Positions 35,894-45,400 of a stretch of DNA of 64,000 nt are shown here, in pieces. The position numbers and the translations under genes are program-made. Below the pieces are notes generated by a model, which was given only the letters and a program-made list of their open reading frames with translations, was not told the origin of the DNA and made no database searches. The stretch comes from Nocardioidaceae bacterium (GTDB lineage Bacteria; Actinomycetota; Actinomycetes; Propionibacteriales; Nocardioidaceae), in NCBI GenBank assembly GCA_009780515.1, contig WQZX01000008.1, forward strand, positions 1-64,000. The letters run 5' to 3'. The number at the start of each line of letters is the position of its first letter. Positions within the stretch are counted from its first letter, which is position 1.

Positions 35894-36702
35894 GCGGTCA
35901 CCTCTTCGTCACGCGGCGTCAGGTAGTCCTGCGGCGTCTCGACGTCCTCGTCAAGAGGTGCGTCGACCGTGACGGGGTTGTCGCTGTTCTCGTTGACGAG
36001 CCACTCCCACAGTTCGTGCAGTTTCGGCAGCGGCAGCAGGACTGCGATGACGGGTGAGATGCGGAGACGACCGGGGTCGTTGGTCTCCATGAGCACGTCG
36101 GCCTTGATGAGGTTCTTCACCGCGTTCTGTGCAGCCCTTTTACCGCCGTGGAGGTCCTTGTCGCTCGCGGGACGGAACGACGCCACCTGTGCAACGAGGT
36201 CGTCCTCGACCACCGTCACCACGTCGTGTCCGGCGTTCTGTTCACTCTGGAACCGGTGCCGCAGGAACACCAGCAAAATGGTCTCTTCCCGATTGTAGGC
36301 GGTGTCGTGCAGCAGTGTCGGGAACTCCCTGCCGCCGGTCTCGGACACCGCTTGGCGCTTGAACGCGACCTCGTAGCGGTAGTCGATGTGCAGGTCCAAG
36401 AACATGTCGTTCAACCGGGCCCGAATCGGCTCCGGGTCCTCGCGGATGACACGCCACTCGTTGGGCCGTTGTGTCGCAGACACGAACCGGTTCTTCATCA
36501 ACACCACGAGCGCCTTGCGCTGCGGCAGCGACAACCCGCCCCGGTCCCCCTCGAACAGGGCCAGCGTCGACTCTGGCTCCGCTTCCGGGTCAAACTCGGA
36601 GGCGTCAGGGTCAACGTCGAAGTCGTCGGCGAGGTCCACGTCCAGCCCGTCGGGACTGGTCACGTCGAGTCGGACAGGGAAGGTGTCACTCATGTCAGTC
36701 AC
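35890..36702 (-). CDS. jetB: JetB, Wadjet MukE-like subunit (DUF4194)
   Basis: About 270 residues. I prefer the GTG at 36702, preceded by GAAGGA at seven bases and overlapping the jetA stop; an ATG at 36693 would also work. The protein has an acidic N-terminus (1-50), then winged-helix segments (LSLPQRKALVVLMKNRFVSAT) typical of DUF4194. It bridges the JetC heads and the kleisin JetA. Confidence 0.88.
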   Translation of the reverse strand: MTDMSDTFPVRLDVTSPDGLDVDLADDFDVDPDASEFDPEAEPESTLALFEGDRGGLSLPQRKALVVLMKNRFVSATQRPNEWRVIREDPEPIRARLNDMFLDLHIDYRYEVAFKRQAVSETGGREFPTLLHDTAYNREETILLVFLRHRFQSEQNAGHDVVTVVEDDLVAQVASFRPASDKDLHGGKRAAQNAVKNLIKADVLMETNDPGRLRISPVIAVLLPLPKLHELWEWLVNENSDNPVTVDAPLDEDVETPQDYLTPRDEEVTA

Positions 36703-38209
36703 GGTCGATTCCTTCGAACATGCGGGGGTCATCGAGGGCTGCGGCCTGCTCGGGCGTCAGGGTCGCGGCAGGGACAAGGAAGTTGCGGCGTTCACCGTTG
36801 GGTCGAATCGCCTCGAACACCTCGCCCTCAGCAAGAGGGTCGAACGCCCCGGTCGGCGACACCACGTGCAGCAGCCCGAGGACTTCGACCGGGCGACGCA
36901 ACTCGTCCGGGAGCGTGTTGAACAGTTCGCCCACCGTGTCCATGTCACCGGCTCGGAACGCCTCCACGACCGCATCACGCAGGTCATCGAGCGCCGGGCC
37001 ACCCATCGCACGCAGTTCCTCAGCCGTCGGCGGTGTCACCGGCTCAGCGGGTTCACGCGACAACGGCGGCGGAGGCGCAACCGTTGACGGGTCCCACGGA
37101 CGCTCCCGCAGATGCCCTACCTTCAACGTCGGGGGCAGCAACTCCAACGGCACCGTCGAACGAGGCCCGGTGTGGTCCATCCACGTGACGAGTTCACGCT
37201 CGATGCCGCGCAGCACTCGGTCCAGTTCACGCTCTTCGAGAACGTTGCGGTTCACAATCTGCTCACCGAACGCCTCGTTCACGCGCCGCAACTGCGCCAA
37301 CACGTCGGCAGTTCCCTGCCTCAGCGCCGGTTCCGCGCCGCGAATTTCCCGCACATCGCTCGCTTCAAGCACCTCGGCGGCGGGATGCGCGAGGATGACT
37401 CGCAGGTTGTCCTGCAACTCCGCCAACAGCACCTCATCCGACAGCAGCACGAACGCTGAATCGAACGCCCGACCCTCAGGCGTATCCATGACCAGCCGGT
37501 CATAGCGGGCAAGGAAGTCGTCCAGCATCTGTCCGAGGCCGGGCCGGTCATCGTTGCGGAACTCGGTCAGGAACTTGCGATGCATCTCCAGCATCGCTTC
37601 CTCGACCCGCTTGAAGTCCGACGGCAACTGGCTAATCAGGTCCAGCAAGTTCGTGTACGCGCCCAGCATCTTGTCCATCGACGCTGGCGTGACCTCGCCG
37701 CCGTCCTCAAGCCGCTTGCGCTCAATCTCCCGTTCCTTGATTTCGGCGCTCAGGCGCTCGATACGAGACCTCCGGTCGGGTGAGGCTTCCAGAGCCCACC
37801 GCCGCACCTCGTTCAAAATGGTTTGCAGTCGCGACTCCGACACCAGCACCCGGTCCCGAGCCATCTCCTGCACCCAGTCCAGCGCCTCCAGAGCGCCCGA
37901 CGTGAGCGCATAGAACACGGTGCCGTCCTCGGTGCTATCGCGAGAGAACCATTCGTCGTCGACCCACTGATTGCACAAGGCCCGCCCGTTCATCGACTGC
38001 GGCACGTCCTTGCCGTCTCGAAGCAACTCGTCCATGTACGTGTCGACCTGCTGGTGCAGCAGGTCTGCCGCCAGAGAGCGCCGCTCGCGGGAGAACGAGG
38101 ACCGGAAGACAGCGATGCGGAACGCCGCCCACTTGCCGTCGAGCATCCGCAGGGCCGCACGTCCGAGCACGTCAGTAGCACGCCCGTGCTCAGCGACGAT
38201 GTTGCTCAC
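36695..38209 (-). CDS. jetA: JetA, Wadjet MukF-like kleisin (DUF3375)
   Basis: About 504 residues, from a GTG at 38209 five bases after GGAGG; the upstream in-frame GTG at 38221 lies in that site. The protein is helical, with winged-helix-like N- and C-terminal parts and a long coiled segment (EIKEREIERKRLEDG). DUF3375 identifies the type I Wadjet kleisin. It is first in the jetABCD operon. The 182-bp gap to the divergent XRE-DUF488 gene would hold both promoters. Confidence 0.9.
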   Translation of the reverse strand: MSNIVAEHGRATDVLGRAALRMLDGKWAAFRIAVFRSSFSRERRSLAADLLHQQVDTYMDELLRDGKDVPQSMNGRALCNQWVDDEWFSRDSTEDGTVFYALTSGALEALDWVQEMARDRVLVSESRLQTILNEVRRWALEASPDRRSRIERLSAEIKEREIERKRLEDGGEVTPASMDKMLGAYTNLLDLISQLPSDFKRVEEAMLEMHRKFLTEFRNDDRPGLGQMLDDFLARYDRLVMDTPEGRAFDSAFVLLSDEVLLAELQDNLRVILAHPAAEVLEASDVREIRGAEPALRQGTADVLAQLRRVNEAFGEQIVNRNVLEERELDRVLRGIERELVTWMDHTGPRSTVPLELLPPTLKVGHLRERPWDPSTVAPPPPLSREPAEPVTPPTAEELRAMGGPALDDLRDAVVEAFRAGDMDTVGELFNTLPDELRRPVEVLGLLHVVSPTGAFDPLAEGEVFEAIRPNGERRNFLVPAATLTPEQAAALDDPRMFEGIDRD

Positions 38210-38391
38210 GTGCCCCTCCACAGCGGCTCGGTGACCTGCGTCTCAGGTCTTTGCTTCGCAGACTAGGCGTCCGGTCCGACACTTCGCGTTACAACGACGA
38301 AGGTTCATCTTCACCTCGGCCACATCGGACAGACGAACCGACTAGCCCACCTCCTGTTGCTAGTATTTATTTACTGGGAGGTGTCACGACG

Positions 38392-39132
38392 GTGGGTCGC
38401 CCGAAGCGAGGCGCAGCGGATGGCCGATTGGCGCATGCGCTGCGAGACCAACGCGAGCGGCTGGGTTGGACTCGGCAGCAGTTGGCGTCCCGAGCGTCGT
38501 TGTCCATCAACACTTTGATGGCGCTGGAGCAGGGGCGAACAGAAGACCCTGGCTTCTTCAAGGTGGGGGCTGTATGCCGCGCCTTAGGCGTCGTCCTCGA
38601 CGACTTGCACGCAGAGGTGTCGGGGCAGCGGTCCCCTGCCACAGCAACACGCTCGACCGCCGATACCCCCACCAACAAGGAGGAGAGCCCCATGAGTCAC
38701 GGAATCGTGTCAGTCGGCTACGAGGGCCGAGACATTGACGCGTTCGTTTCCGAGTTGGTTGCTGCGGGCGTCGACACCGTCGCCGACGTACGGCTGAACC
38801 CGATTAGCCGAAAGCCCGGATTTTCGAAGACCCGCCTCACTGAAGCGCTGGAGCGCGTCGGCATTTCCTACGTCCACCTGCGCAGCCTCGGCAATCCGAA
38901 ATCCAACAGGGAGCCGTTCTGGTCCGGTCGGGCCGAAGAGGGCAAGGCCGTATTCCGTGGACTCTTGGAGGCAAGCGACTCCTCGTCGGCGCTGCAACGA
39001 CTCTCAGACATGGCTGGCGACCAGGTCGTCGCTGTGCTGTGCTTCGAGAATGACCATGAGCAGTGTCATCGGCAGGTCGTCATCGACGAGGTGACTCGGG
39101 CGCATCCAGTACCAGTGTTGGCCCTCAGGTGA
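38392..39132 (+). CDS. XRE helix-turn-helix fused to DUF488
   Basis: About 246 residues from the GTG at 38392, after GGGAGGTG. Residues 1-75 are a Cro/C1-type HTH (QQLASRASLSINTLMALEQGR). A linker leads to DUF488 (VSVGYEGRDIDAFVSELVAAGVDTVADVRLNP split over residues 105-136, ending VLCFENDHEQCHRQVV with a Cys/His pair). A second, strong ribosome-binding site AAGGAGGAG (38677-38685) lies six bases before an in-frame ATG at 38692, so DUF488 may also be made alone. It diverges from jetA and could regulate Wadjet. DUF488 is found near several defence systems; its activity is unknown. Confidence 0.75.
   Translation: MGRPKRGAADGRLAHALRDQRERLGWTRQQLASRASLSINTLMALEQGRTEDPGFFKVGAVCRALGVVLDDLHAEVSGQRSPATATRSTADTPTNKEESPMSHGIVSVGYEGRDIDAFVSELVAAGVDTVADVRLNPISRKPGFSKTRLTEALERVGISYVHLRSLGNPKSNREPFWSGRAEEGKAVFRGLLEASDSSSALQRLSDMAGDQVVAVLCFENDHEQCHRQVVIDEVTRAHPVPVLALR
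38677..38694 (+). promoter_or_regulatory. Internal ribosome-binding site and start inside the XRE-DUF488 gene
   Basis: AAGGAGGAG at 38677-38685, then six bases, then ATG at 38692, in frame with the fused gene. It is the best ribosome-binding site in the vicinity and sits exactly at the domain boundary, so a DUF488-only product of about 146 residues is likely. Confidence 0.6.
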
Positions 39133-39983
39133 GTTTCGGCCAGTACACGCCGAGAACACTGAACGTGTGAGCACGCTTCGCCTGGTTTCCTAAGTAGAAG
39201 GCAGTGAACCTGTCCACGGCACACATCTCTTCAAGCCACCGGCGCTTGAGCAAGCCGATGGTCTCGGCGGGCGAGTGGCCCTCGCGGGCGAGGGTTCGCT
39301 GGTGTGCAACGAACTCCCAGTCCAAGTTCATGGACCGATGTCCCTTGCAGCCGGTCTCGCGACATTTCCAACGATAGAAGCCGCGATACTTCGGGGCTTC
39401 TAGCGGCGTCTTTCGTTTGTCGTTGAACAGTTCTGGCTGGTTTACGTAGGCGTCAATCTTTGCCTGCTCGTCCGAGGTCCAGCCAGGATGCGGCTCGACC
39501 TCGAAGTCTGTAACGATGGCTGGCCGGGCCAGACCGAGGGAGCGTGCCTTGTTGTCTGCGCGGGCGGCGTTGTAGAGGCCGCACATGGTGTCGGTGGCGA
39601 GCGGTTCGACGATGTCGCGCCGCTTCCTCGTGCCCGAGGCGAGCACTTCGCCGACCTTCATCGTCGCGATGTTCGGTTTCCATGATTCTCGTCGTTGGTC
39701 TTGCTCTGCGGGTCGACAGGCGACGGTGACGAGGCTGTACTTCCGGAACTGGTGTTCGCCGTCCAGGTCCCGGAAGTTGATTGGATAGAGGCGGACCCAG
39801 TCCTTGGTTCCGTAGTCATCGAGTCGGATGCCCGCGACGCATACGGTTTCTCCGTGGTGAGCAGACGGGTTCGGGGCTGCCTTCACAGTGATGAGAACCC
39901 GCTGCTGTCGAGCCTCTTTGCCCAGTGGCTTGGCTGCCGCATGCTCGACGCCGCCGAAGAGCGCGTCTTGTTCTAGGTTGTTC
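39125..39983 (-). CDS. Uncharacterised cargo protein with a Cys/His metal-site segment
   Basis: About 285 residues. The frame extends further upstream, but that part overlaps the next gene and reads as shadow. No ATG or GTG occurs at the true beginning; a TTG at 39983 (or 40027) is the likely start. An N-terminal beta-rich domain begins RVLITVKAAPNPS and contains RLDDYGTKDWVRLYPINFRDL. The C-terminus has CRETGCKGHRSMNLDWEF, a probable zinc site. It ends 8 bp inside the convergent DUF488 gene. Not recognised. Confidence 0.6.
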
Positions 39984-40082
39984 AATGGTTCACCGCCGGA
40001 GTCGAAGCCATGAGTGCTGGACCTCAAGATACGAGTAGAGGCCGACCATTTTCGCGGCTCGACGGCCCGGCTTCGCTCGCCG

Positions 40083-41159
40083 CTACCAGCACTCGTCGTG
40101 CTCGGTGCGGCCAGCCGACTTGTCCGCTGCGGTGAGTACCTGCTGACACTTCGGGCAGACACCGTTAGCCGCCGGAGGGCACTGGCACGTTCGACACGTT
40201 GGACATTTGGGTTGCAGGCACTTGCGGCATGTCGCGACGGTGTCGTCGTGAGCAAACTCGGTATCGCAGACTGGCGAGGCACATAGGTAGGCCGCCGTGT
40301 GCCATTGGGCGTTCCCGTAGCGATGTTCGCGTGTGCCGATGACGAAGAGATAGTCGCCGTCGTGAGCAATGTGTGTGTCGAGACGTATGTCGGACCGGGC
40401 TCTGCCACTGCCGTAGATGATGCCGTGCGACGTGACGAGCGATGCGTGGCCGTCACCTTCGACCGCGCGGGTTGCAGCGGTGGCGATGTCGGGCTGGTGG
40501 CTTCCTCGGGGCGGGGGGAACAGGTCGTCGCCGACCATCTGGCTGAAAACGACGGTGCCGTCGAGTCCGGCGAGCGTGATGAAGAAGTGTTCGGTTGGCA
40601 GGCTCGCGGCATCGAGCGTGTGCCGTTGGGCTCGCTTGGCGACACGGACGATGGCTGCTTGCCGCGACGCGTGGCTCGCGATGTGCATGTCCGCTATCTG
40701 CCGGGAGGTCGGAATCCGTGACAAGTCCGCTGCGAGTTGCTCTGGGATGAGAACCGTTGAGGCGAAGGTATCGGCGACGTCTTCGGTGATGCGGCGGCGG
40801 AACGGCTCGGGTTCGATGCGCCATTCGATGTCTGCCCACTCGATGTCGTGTTTTTGCAGGTGGTGGGCGTATTCGTGAAGGAGGGTGAACTCGTCCCGTC
40901 CGACGGTGGCCGAGTGGACCACGTGGATGGTCGGCGGCTTGGGTGTGTAGTGACCGAAGACCGAGCATCCGGCACTCGGCGGCAATGAGTGCCGAATGGT
41001 GATGGTCGGGTGGGCTTCCAACACCCCGTACGGGTCTTTGGACAACTCGGCGATGTCGATGCCTTCGCTTGTAGCGAAGCCGAGTAGGTGTTGGACGGCG
41101 GCGTCCAGGTTGGCTGGGTGCCGCCACGCGTCGGGCTTGGGGACTGCGGGGAGTGTCAT
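40083..41159 (-). CDS. ImmA/IrrE-family metallopeptidase with C-terminal zinc ribbons
   Basis: A 358-residue protein. The Zn-protease motif HEYAHH (95-100), with a downstream glutamate helix, matches ImmA/IrrE peptidases that cleave HTH repressors or antitoxins. A second domain (about 190-280) may be a sensor. The C-terminus carries three CxxC pairs (about 290-345). Its ATG overlaps the upstream gene stop (ATGA), so the two act together. The neighbouring 288-residue protein is the natural candidate partner or substrate. Confidence 0.82.
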   Translation of the reverse strand: MTLPAVPKPDAWRHPANLDAAVQHLLGFATSEGIDIAELSKDPYGVLEAHPTITIRHSLPPSAGCSVFGHYTPKPPTIHVVHSATVGRDEFTLLHEYAHHLQKHDIEWADIEWRIEPEPFRRRITEDVADTFASTVLIPEQLAADLSRIPTSRQIADMHIASHASRQAAIVRVAKRAQRHTLDAASLPTEHFFITLAGLDGTVVFSQMVGDDLFPPPRGSHQPDIATAATRAVEGDGHASLVTSHGIIYGSGRARSDIRLDTHIAHDGDYLFVIGTREHRYGNAQWHTAAYLCASPVCDTEFAHDDTVATCRKCLQPKCPTCRTCQCPPAANGVCPKCQQVLTAADKSAGRTEHDECW

Positions 41160-42022
41160 GGCCCAAGGAGCCTGTTGAGTGCCTCGTCCATTCGTTCGAG
41201 GGACGACGCGTCACTGCGGGCTGCCAGGGCGTACTCCTCCCGCGCGCGGCGGCGCGCCGACGCTTCGTCGTCATGAAAGCGTGCCATCACGGCAAGCAGT
41301 TTTGCCTTGAACTTAGGTTGGATGAGCGCCCGTGCAGCCTCGTCGGTCGGCACGGATAGCAGGTGTGCGGGGTCGGCGACATCCAAGTGGTCCGCGAGAG
41401 CCGCGACCTGCTCTCTGGTGGGCACCAGATGACCTTGAAGGAGCCCGCTCGCCGTCGGCACATCCACGTCCAATACGTCCACGAGCATCTGAACGCTGGC
41501 ATTGTGGGCGTTCATCGCAGGCCGGTCGAGCAGAGCGTGTCCTGGTTCAGCCGTAGGCCACTCGTGGAAACAGAGACTTTGCATGCGGGTCAGGAGGTTG
41601 TCGAACACGTCCTGGTCGAAGTCGCCGTCTACGACCGGGAGCGGTGCCTCAGCCCCGTCCTCGGCGTATCGACGCATGGCTCTCGCGGTCTGCTCGCTGA
41701 TGAGGGGTCCGTAGTTCCTGGTGAGCAGGTGTCGTCCGAGGCCGGTTTCAGCGACCGGCCATATGCTCAACGGGACGTTCAAGACGGCGGACTGGGCACC
41801 GAGGGCGGGCGCGAAGGAAGGCTCGCTCGCCAGAGTGACGGGGCACCCGAGAACGTAGTCGTCGATGACGCGGGCGAGAACCACCAGCATGGGGGCATCG
41901 CCGTTCCATGAGAGCAACCAGAGGTCGCCGACGCTCACGTCGGACGACCCGGCCTGCAACCAATTCGGGCGGGTGCCCTCGGGTAGCACGTCGGGTGCCT
42001 CTGTGAGGCTGTAGGCGGTCAC
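41156..42022 (-). CDS. Cargo protein coupled to the ImmA/IrrE peptidase
   Basis: A 288-residue protein. The N-terminal half is a beta-barrel-like domain (SVGDLWLLSWNGDAPMLVVLARVIDDYVLGCPVTL), reminiscent of MazF/PemK-type folds, but no catalytic residues were confirmed. The C-terminal half is helical and contains a possible XRE-like HTH (TASGLLQGHLVPTREQVAALADHLD), the usual kind of ImmA target. Translational coupling to the peptidase gene suggests a repressor/antirepressor or toxin-antitoxin pair. Confidence 0.6.
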   Translation of the reverse strand: MTAYSLTEAPDVLPEGTRPNWLQAGSSDVSVGDLWLLSWNGDAPMLVVLARVIDDYVLGCPVTLASEPSFAPALGAQSAVLNVPLSIWPVAETGLGRHLLTRNYGPLISEQTARAMRRYAEDGAEAPLPVVDGDFDQDVFDNLLTRMQSLCFHEWPTAEPGHALLDRPAMNAHNASVQMLVDVLDVDVPTASGLLQGHLVPTREQVAALADHLDVADPAHLLSVPTDEAARALIQPKFKAKLLAVMARFHDDEASARRRAREEYALAARSDASSLERMDEALNRLLGP

Positions 42023-42074
42023 TTTGGGTCCTTCTGGCGGTAGCGAGTCGGTCAGGCTATGGGATGGTTCTGGC

Positions 42075-42398
42075 TTAGGACCACTTCTCGTAGTAGTCCA
42101 GGAGGTTCTTACACGCCTCCCCCGACAGTTCTCCGAGGTGACGGCACCGCACCTCGTTGCCGAACACGTCGGCGGCGATGGTGTGCTTGAACCTCATCGA
42201 CCACCAGCCCTTCTTGTCGAGGTCGATGGCGGGCTCCGGGTCGTGGGCAAGGTCGGACGGCTTGTGGTCGGTCGTGCTTCGCCCCAGCGTTATCCAGTAC
42301 ACATGCGGCGGTCCCGGTATCGGTTTGATGCAGCCCACTCGGCGAGCGACCTTGTGGGCGTCGCCTCCGATGAGGACGTCGGGGTGCGCTTTGTACAC
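42075..42398 (-). CDS. Small cargo protein, unknown
   Basis: A 107-residue frame from a GTG at 42398. It has a mixed alpha/beta composition (HVYWITLGRSTTDHKPSDL, GWWSMRFKHTIAADVFGNEVRCRHLG). It follows the restriction-methylase gene by 90 bp on the same strand. The ATG of an overlapping frame near 42463 is an alternative gene start, but that product is low complexity. Function unknown. Confidence 0.5.
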   Translation of the reverse strand: MYKAHPDVLIGGDAHKVARRVGCIKPIPGPPHVYWITLGRSTTDHKPSDLAHDPEPAIDLDKKGWWSMRFKHTIAADVFGNEVRCRHLGELSGEACKNLLDYYEKWS

Positions 42399-42488
42399 GG
42401 ACCCAGGGAACGGCGGTCCGGCTGCGGCTGGCGACTGCGGTTGTTTGTTGCGGTTTTGTTCGCGGGTGCCATGCGGTGCTGCGTTCCT

Positions 42489-45400
42489 CTATTCGTCTGC
42501 ATTGAGTGCGTCGAGCAGGCCACCGGTGACCGGCAAGGACGGCTTGTGGTCGTTCTCGGTTTGCGGCCAGCGTGCACCAAGGTCAGTGAGGTCGGTCCTG
42601 CTGAGAAGCGGTGCGGCGAGGATGTCGTCAAGGAGGTCGGTCATGTCATCTTCAAGGGCGACGAGTTGGGTGAGAACGGAGAGCAGTTCGCTCAACTCGA
42701 TGGACCACTCCTGGGGCCACTGGAGGGTGTTGATTTCGTCGAGTGGTGAGGTGATGCGCTTGCTGGGCACGGCTTTGCGGTAGTCGAGCCAGGAGTCGAG
42801 AACGACTGTGCCGCCGACGGTGTAGGCGACGGCTTCTTTGGCGAGGCCGGTCCACAGGCCGTTGCCGACCTTGAGTTCGCGACGGGACGGGTCGTAGGCG
42901 TAGCCAGTCGGCATCACGTTGCCCACCGCTGTTTGGTAGACGGGATGGTCGATGGCGATGTTGGGGTCGCGAACGTCGGTATAGCCGTCGGGATGTGCAC
43001 CGGACTTGCCGTAGGTGTGCAGCCAGATGGCGTGGCGTCCCAGTTCACAGGCACGCTGCCAGAGGGTGTAGTCAGCAGTGATGGGAACTCTCACGCCCGG
43101 TGTGCGGAGTTCGTCGTCGAACTGGGCCACGAAACCTGAGTGCGCGGCGACTCCGGCGATGTAGGCGAACAGGTCGTCGGCAGTCACTGTTTGGCCGTAG
43201 TGCTGGCTCAGCCCGTCGAGAAGTCCGGTGGCGACGTTCGCGGTCCCGTCGGGGTGGAGGCGCGGGACGGCACGCCCTCCACCGCTTCCTCGGAAGTGGT
43301 GCACGTCGGGGATGAGGTCGGTGTAGACGAGTCCAGGCCCGCTCTTGGGGTATTCGGAGTGGAGTTCAATCGCGAACGTTTGTCCGGGGATTCTCGCCGC
43401 CCATAGTTGGGGGGACGGTTGGCTCATGAGTCGCTTGTCGGCGACGACATATTGACGGTCGAAGGCGCGGAACCCACAGCGAACGATGGAGGCGTGGGTG
43501 AACATGGTGATGTTCTTGAACGGTGTCCGGGTGTCCTGTTCTGTGTCCGGACCGGGCAGGGGGCTCTTGGTTTTGGTCAACGAAGCGTCGCGTCCGTCCT
43601 TGAACTTCTTGGACTTCTTGGCTGGGTCATCCTCGTTGATGACGTCGCGAAGACGCTGTTCGAGGACGTCTTCGCTTGGGGCGTAAATCCATCCGCGCCC
43701 GGCCATGATGCCGTTGGCGCGCCATGGCATGAGGTCGTCGACCGCCGGATAGTCGTCCCAGCCGGTTGCCTGGGCTGGGGTGAACGGCGCGGTCCATTCG
43801 TCTCGTACTGGTCGCCACCGTTCATCGGTAAAGGTCAGCCGGGAAAGTTCGTCGAACTTTTCGGCGCGGGTGCCGTGAATGTCGATGTACTGGATGTCGG
43901 CTGGAACGTTGGAGTCTGTTCCGTCTTGCCGCAGGAACATCGCGATAGCCACCGGGGTCTCGATGGCGAAGACGGCGTTCGCGGACGGCGGCTGCTTGCC
44001 TTCGGGGGTGACGTTGATAATCCAGCCGTGTGAGCAGTGGCGACGCAGATACTCGCGCATGCCCTTGAAGCCCGGACCGGCGAGGTAGCCGGTGGCGGTG
44101 ATGAAGCAGATGATGCCGTTGCCACCGTCAGCGACGTCGGGGTCGTTCGTCGACTCGAACACCTTCCAGGTCGCCCAGCGCCAGAAGTAGGTGTACAAGT
44201 TGGACAGGTGGCGCTCATGTTTGCCGTTGCCTGGCAGTTTGAACGCGTCGAGCGGATGCTCACCGGTCGCGGGGTCTGTTCCGTTCTCAATCCAGCCGCC
44301 CATGCCACCGGCATGGTCTTTATAAGGCGGGTTGCCGATGCAGACCTGGATGTTCTTCTCGCGCTTCATCTCGTTGGCGCGGGTGCGCTGTTGAGCGATG
44401 AGTTGGGCCGAATAGGACAGGTCCTCAGCGCCCGCCACGGAGGGGTCTTCGAGAGTGTCTGCGACGTACAGGTGAAGTCCGTCAGCGGGCAGGGTCGCTC
44501 CGTAGTCACGGAGGGTGCTTGTTACGCGGAGTTCTGCGACAGAGAACGGGCCTGATTGCAGTTCGATGCCGTAGAGACGTTCAACCACGTTGGTGACTGC
44601 CTCTGGGGCAGCGCCAGGCCCGTACTGTGAGGCGGCTGCGTCGGCGACGTTCCTGATGACGGACAGCGGGTAGGTGCCGGTACCCATGGCGGGGTCAAGG
44701 ATGGTGACCGACGGGTGCCGGAGTCCCTGGGCGCGACCCATGAACTGGACGAGTGCGTCGTTGGTCAGCCGGACCATGGCGTCGACGACGGGTACGGGCG
44801 TGTAGTACGAGCCGGACTTGCGGCGCTTCTCTGGGTCGTAGGTAGCGAGGAAGTCCTCATAGAGATGCAGGTAAAGGTTTTGCGACCGGCGGTTGTTCAA
44901 CCGCACCCAGTCAGTCGCGGAAATGACACGGCTGATGATTTCGATAGCCGTCCACACGGGCGTGTTTCGGACATGCTCGGTAAGCAGGTTGAGCGCCCGA
45001 CCCATCAACGTGTGATGGGCTTCCAACTGCTGCGCCACGTCGTGGATGGAGTTGTGCTCCAGGTCGATGCCCTCGCTCAATGCCAGAAGCAGGGCGAACA
45101 CGACGGTCTGGGCGAATCCGTCCGAGAACTCGGCGTCCTTGGCGTCGGGGAACAGAAGTTTGCGCCAGTCTGCACGGATGCCAAGGAAGGGCAACGTCGC
45201 GGGGTCGGCCCCTGCCTTCTGCGCCCTGCGCTCGCTCGTCAGCGCGTCCTGAACTTCCTCGCGAAGGAGACGAGCAAGCGGCGCGAGCGTCTCGACTAGT
45301 TTCGGCACCGTAAGAATCGGCGTCGGCTGCCACTGGAGGAACGCGTTGACTAACAGTTCCAGACGCCCCGGAGCCGTCAACGTCCCAGCAAGGCGACTCA

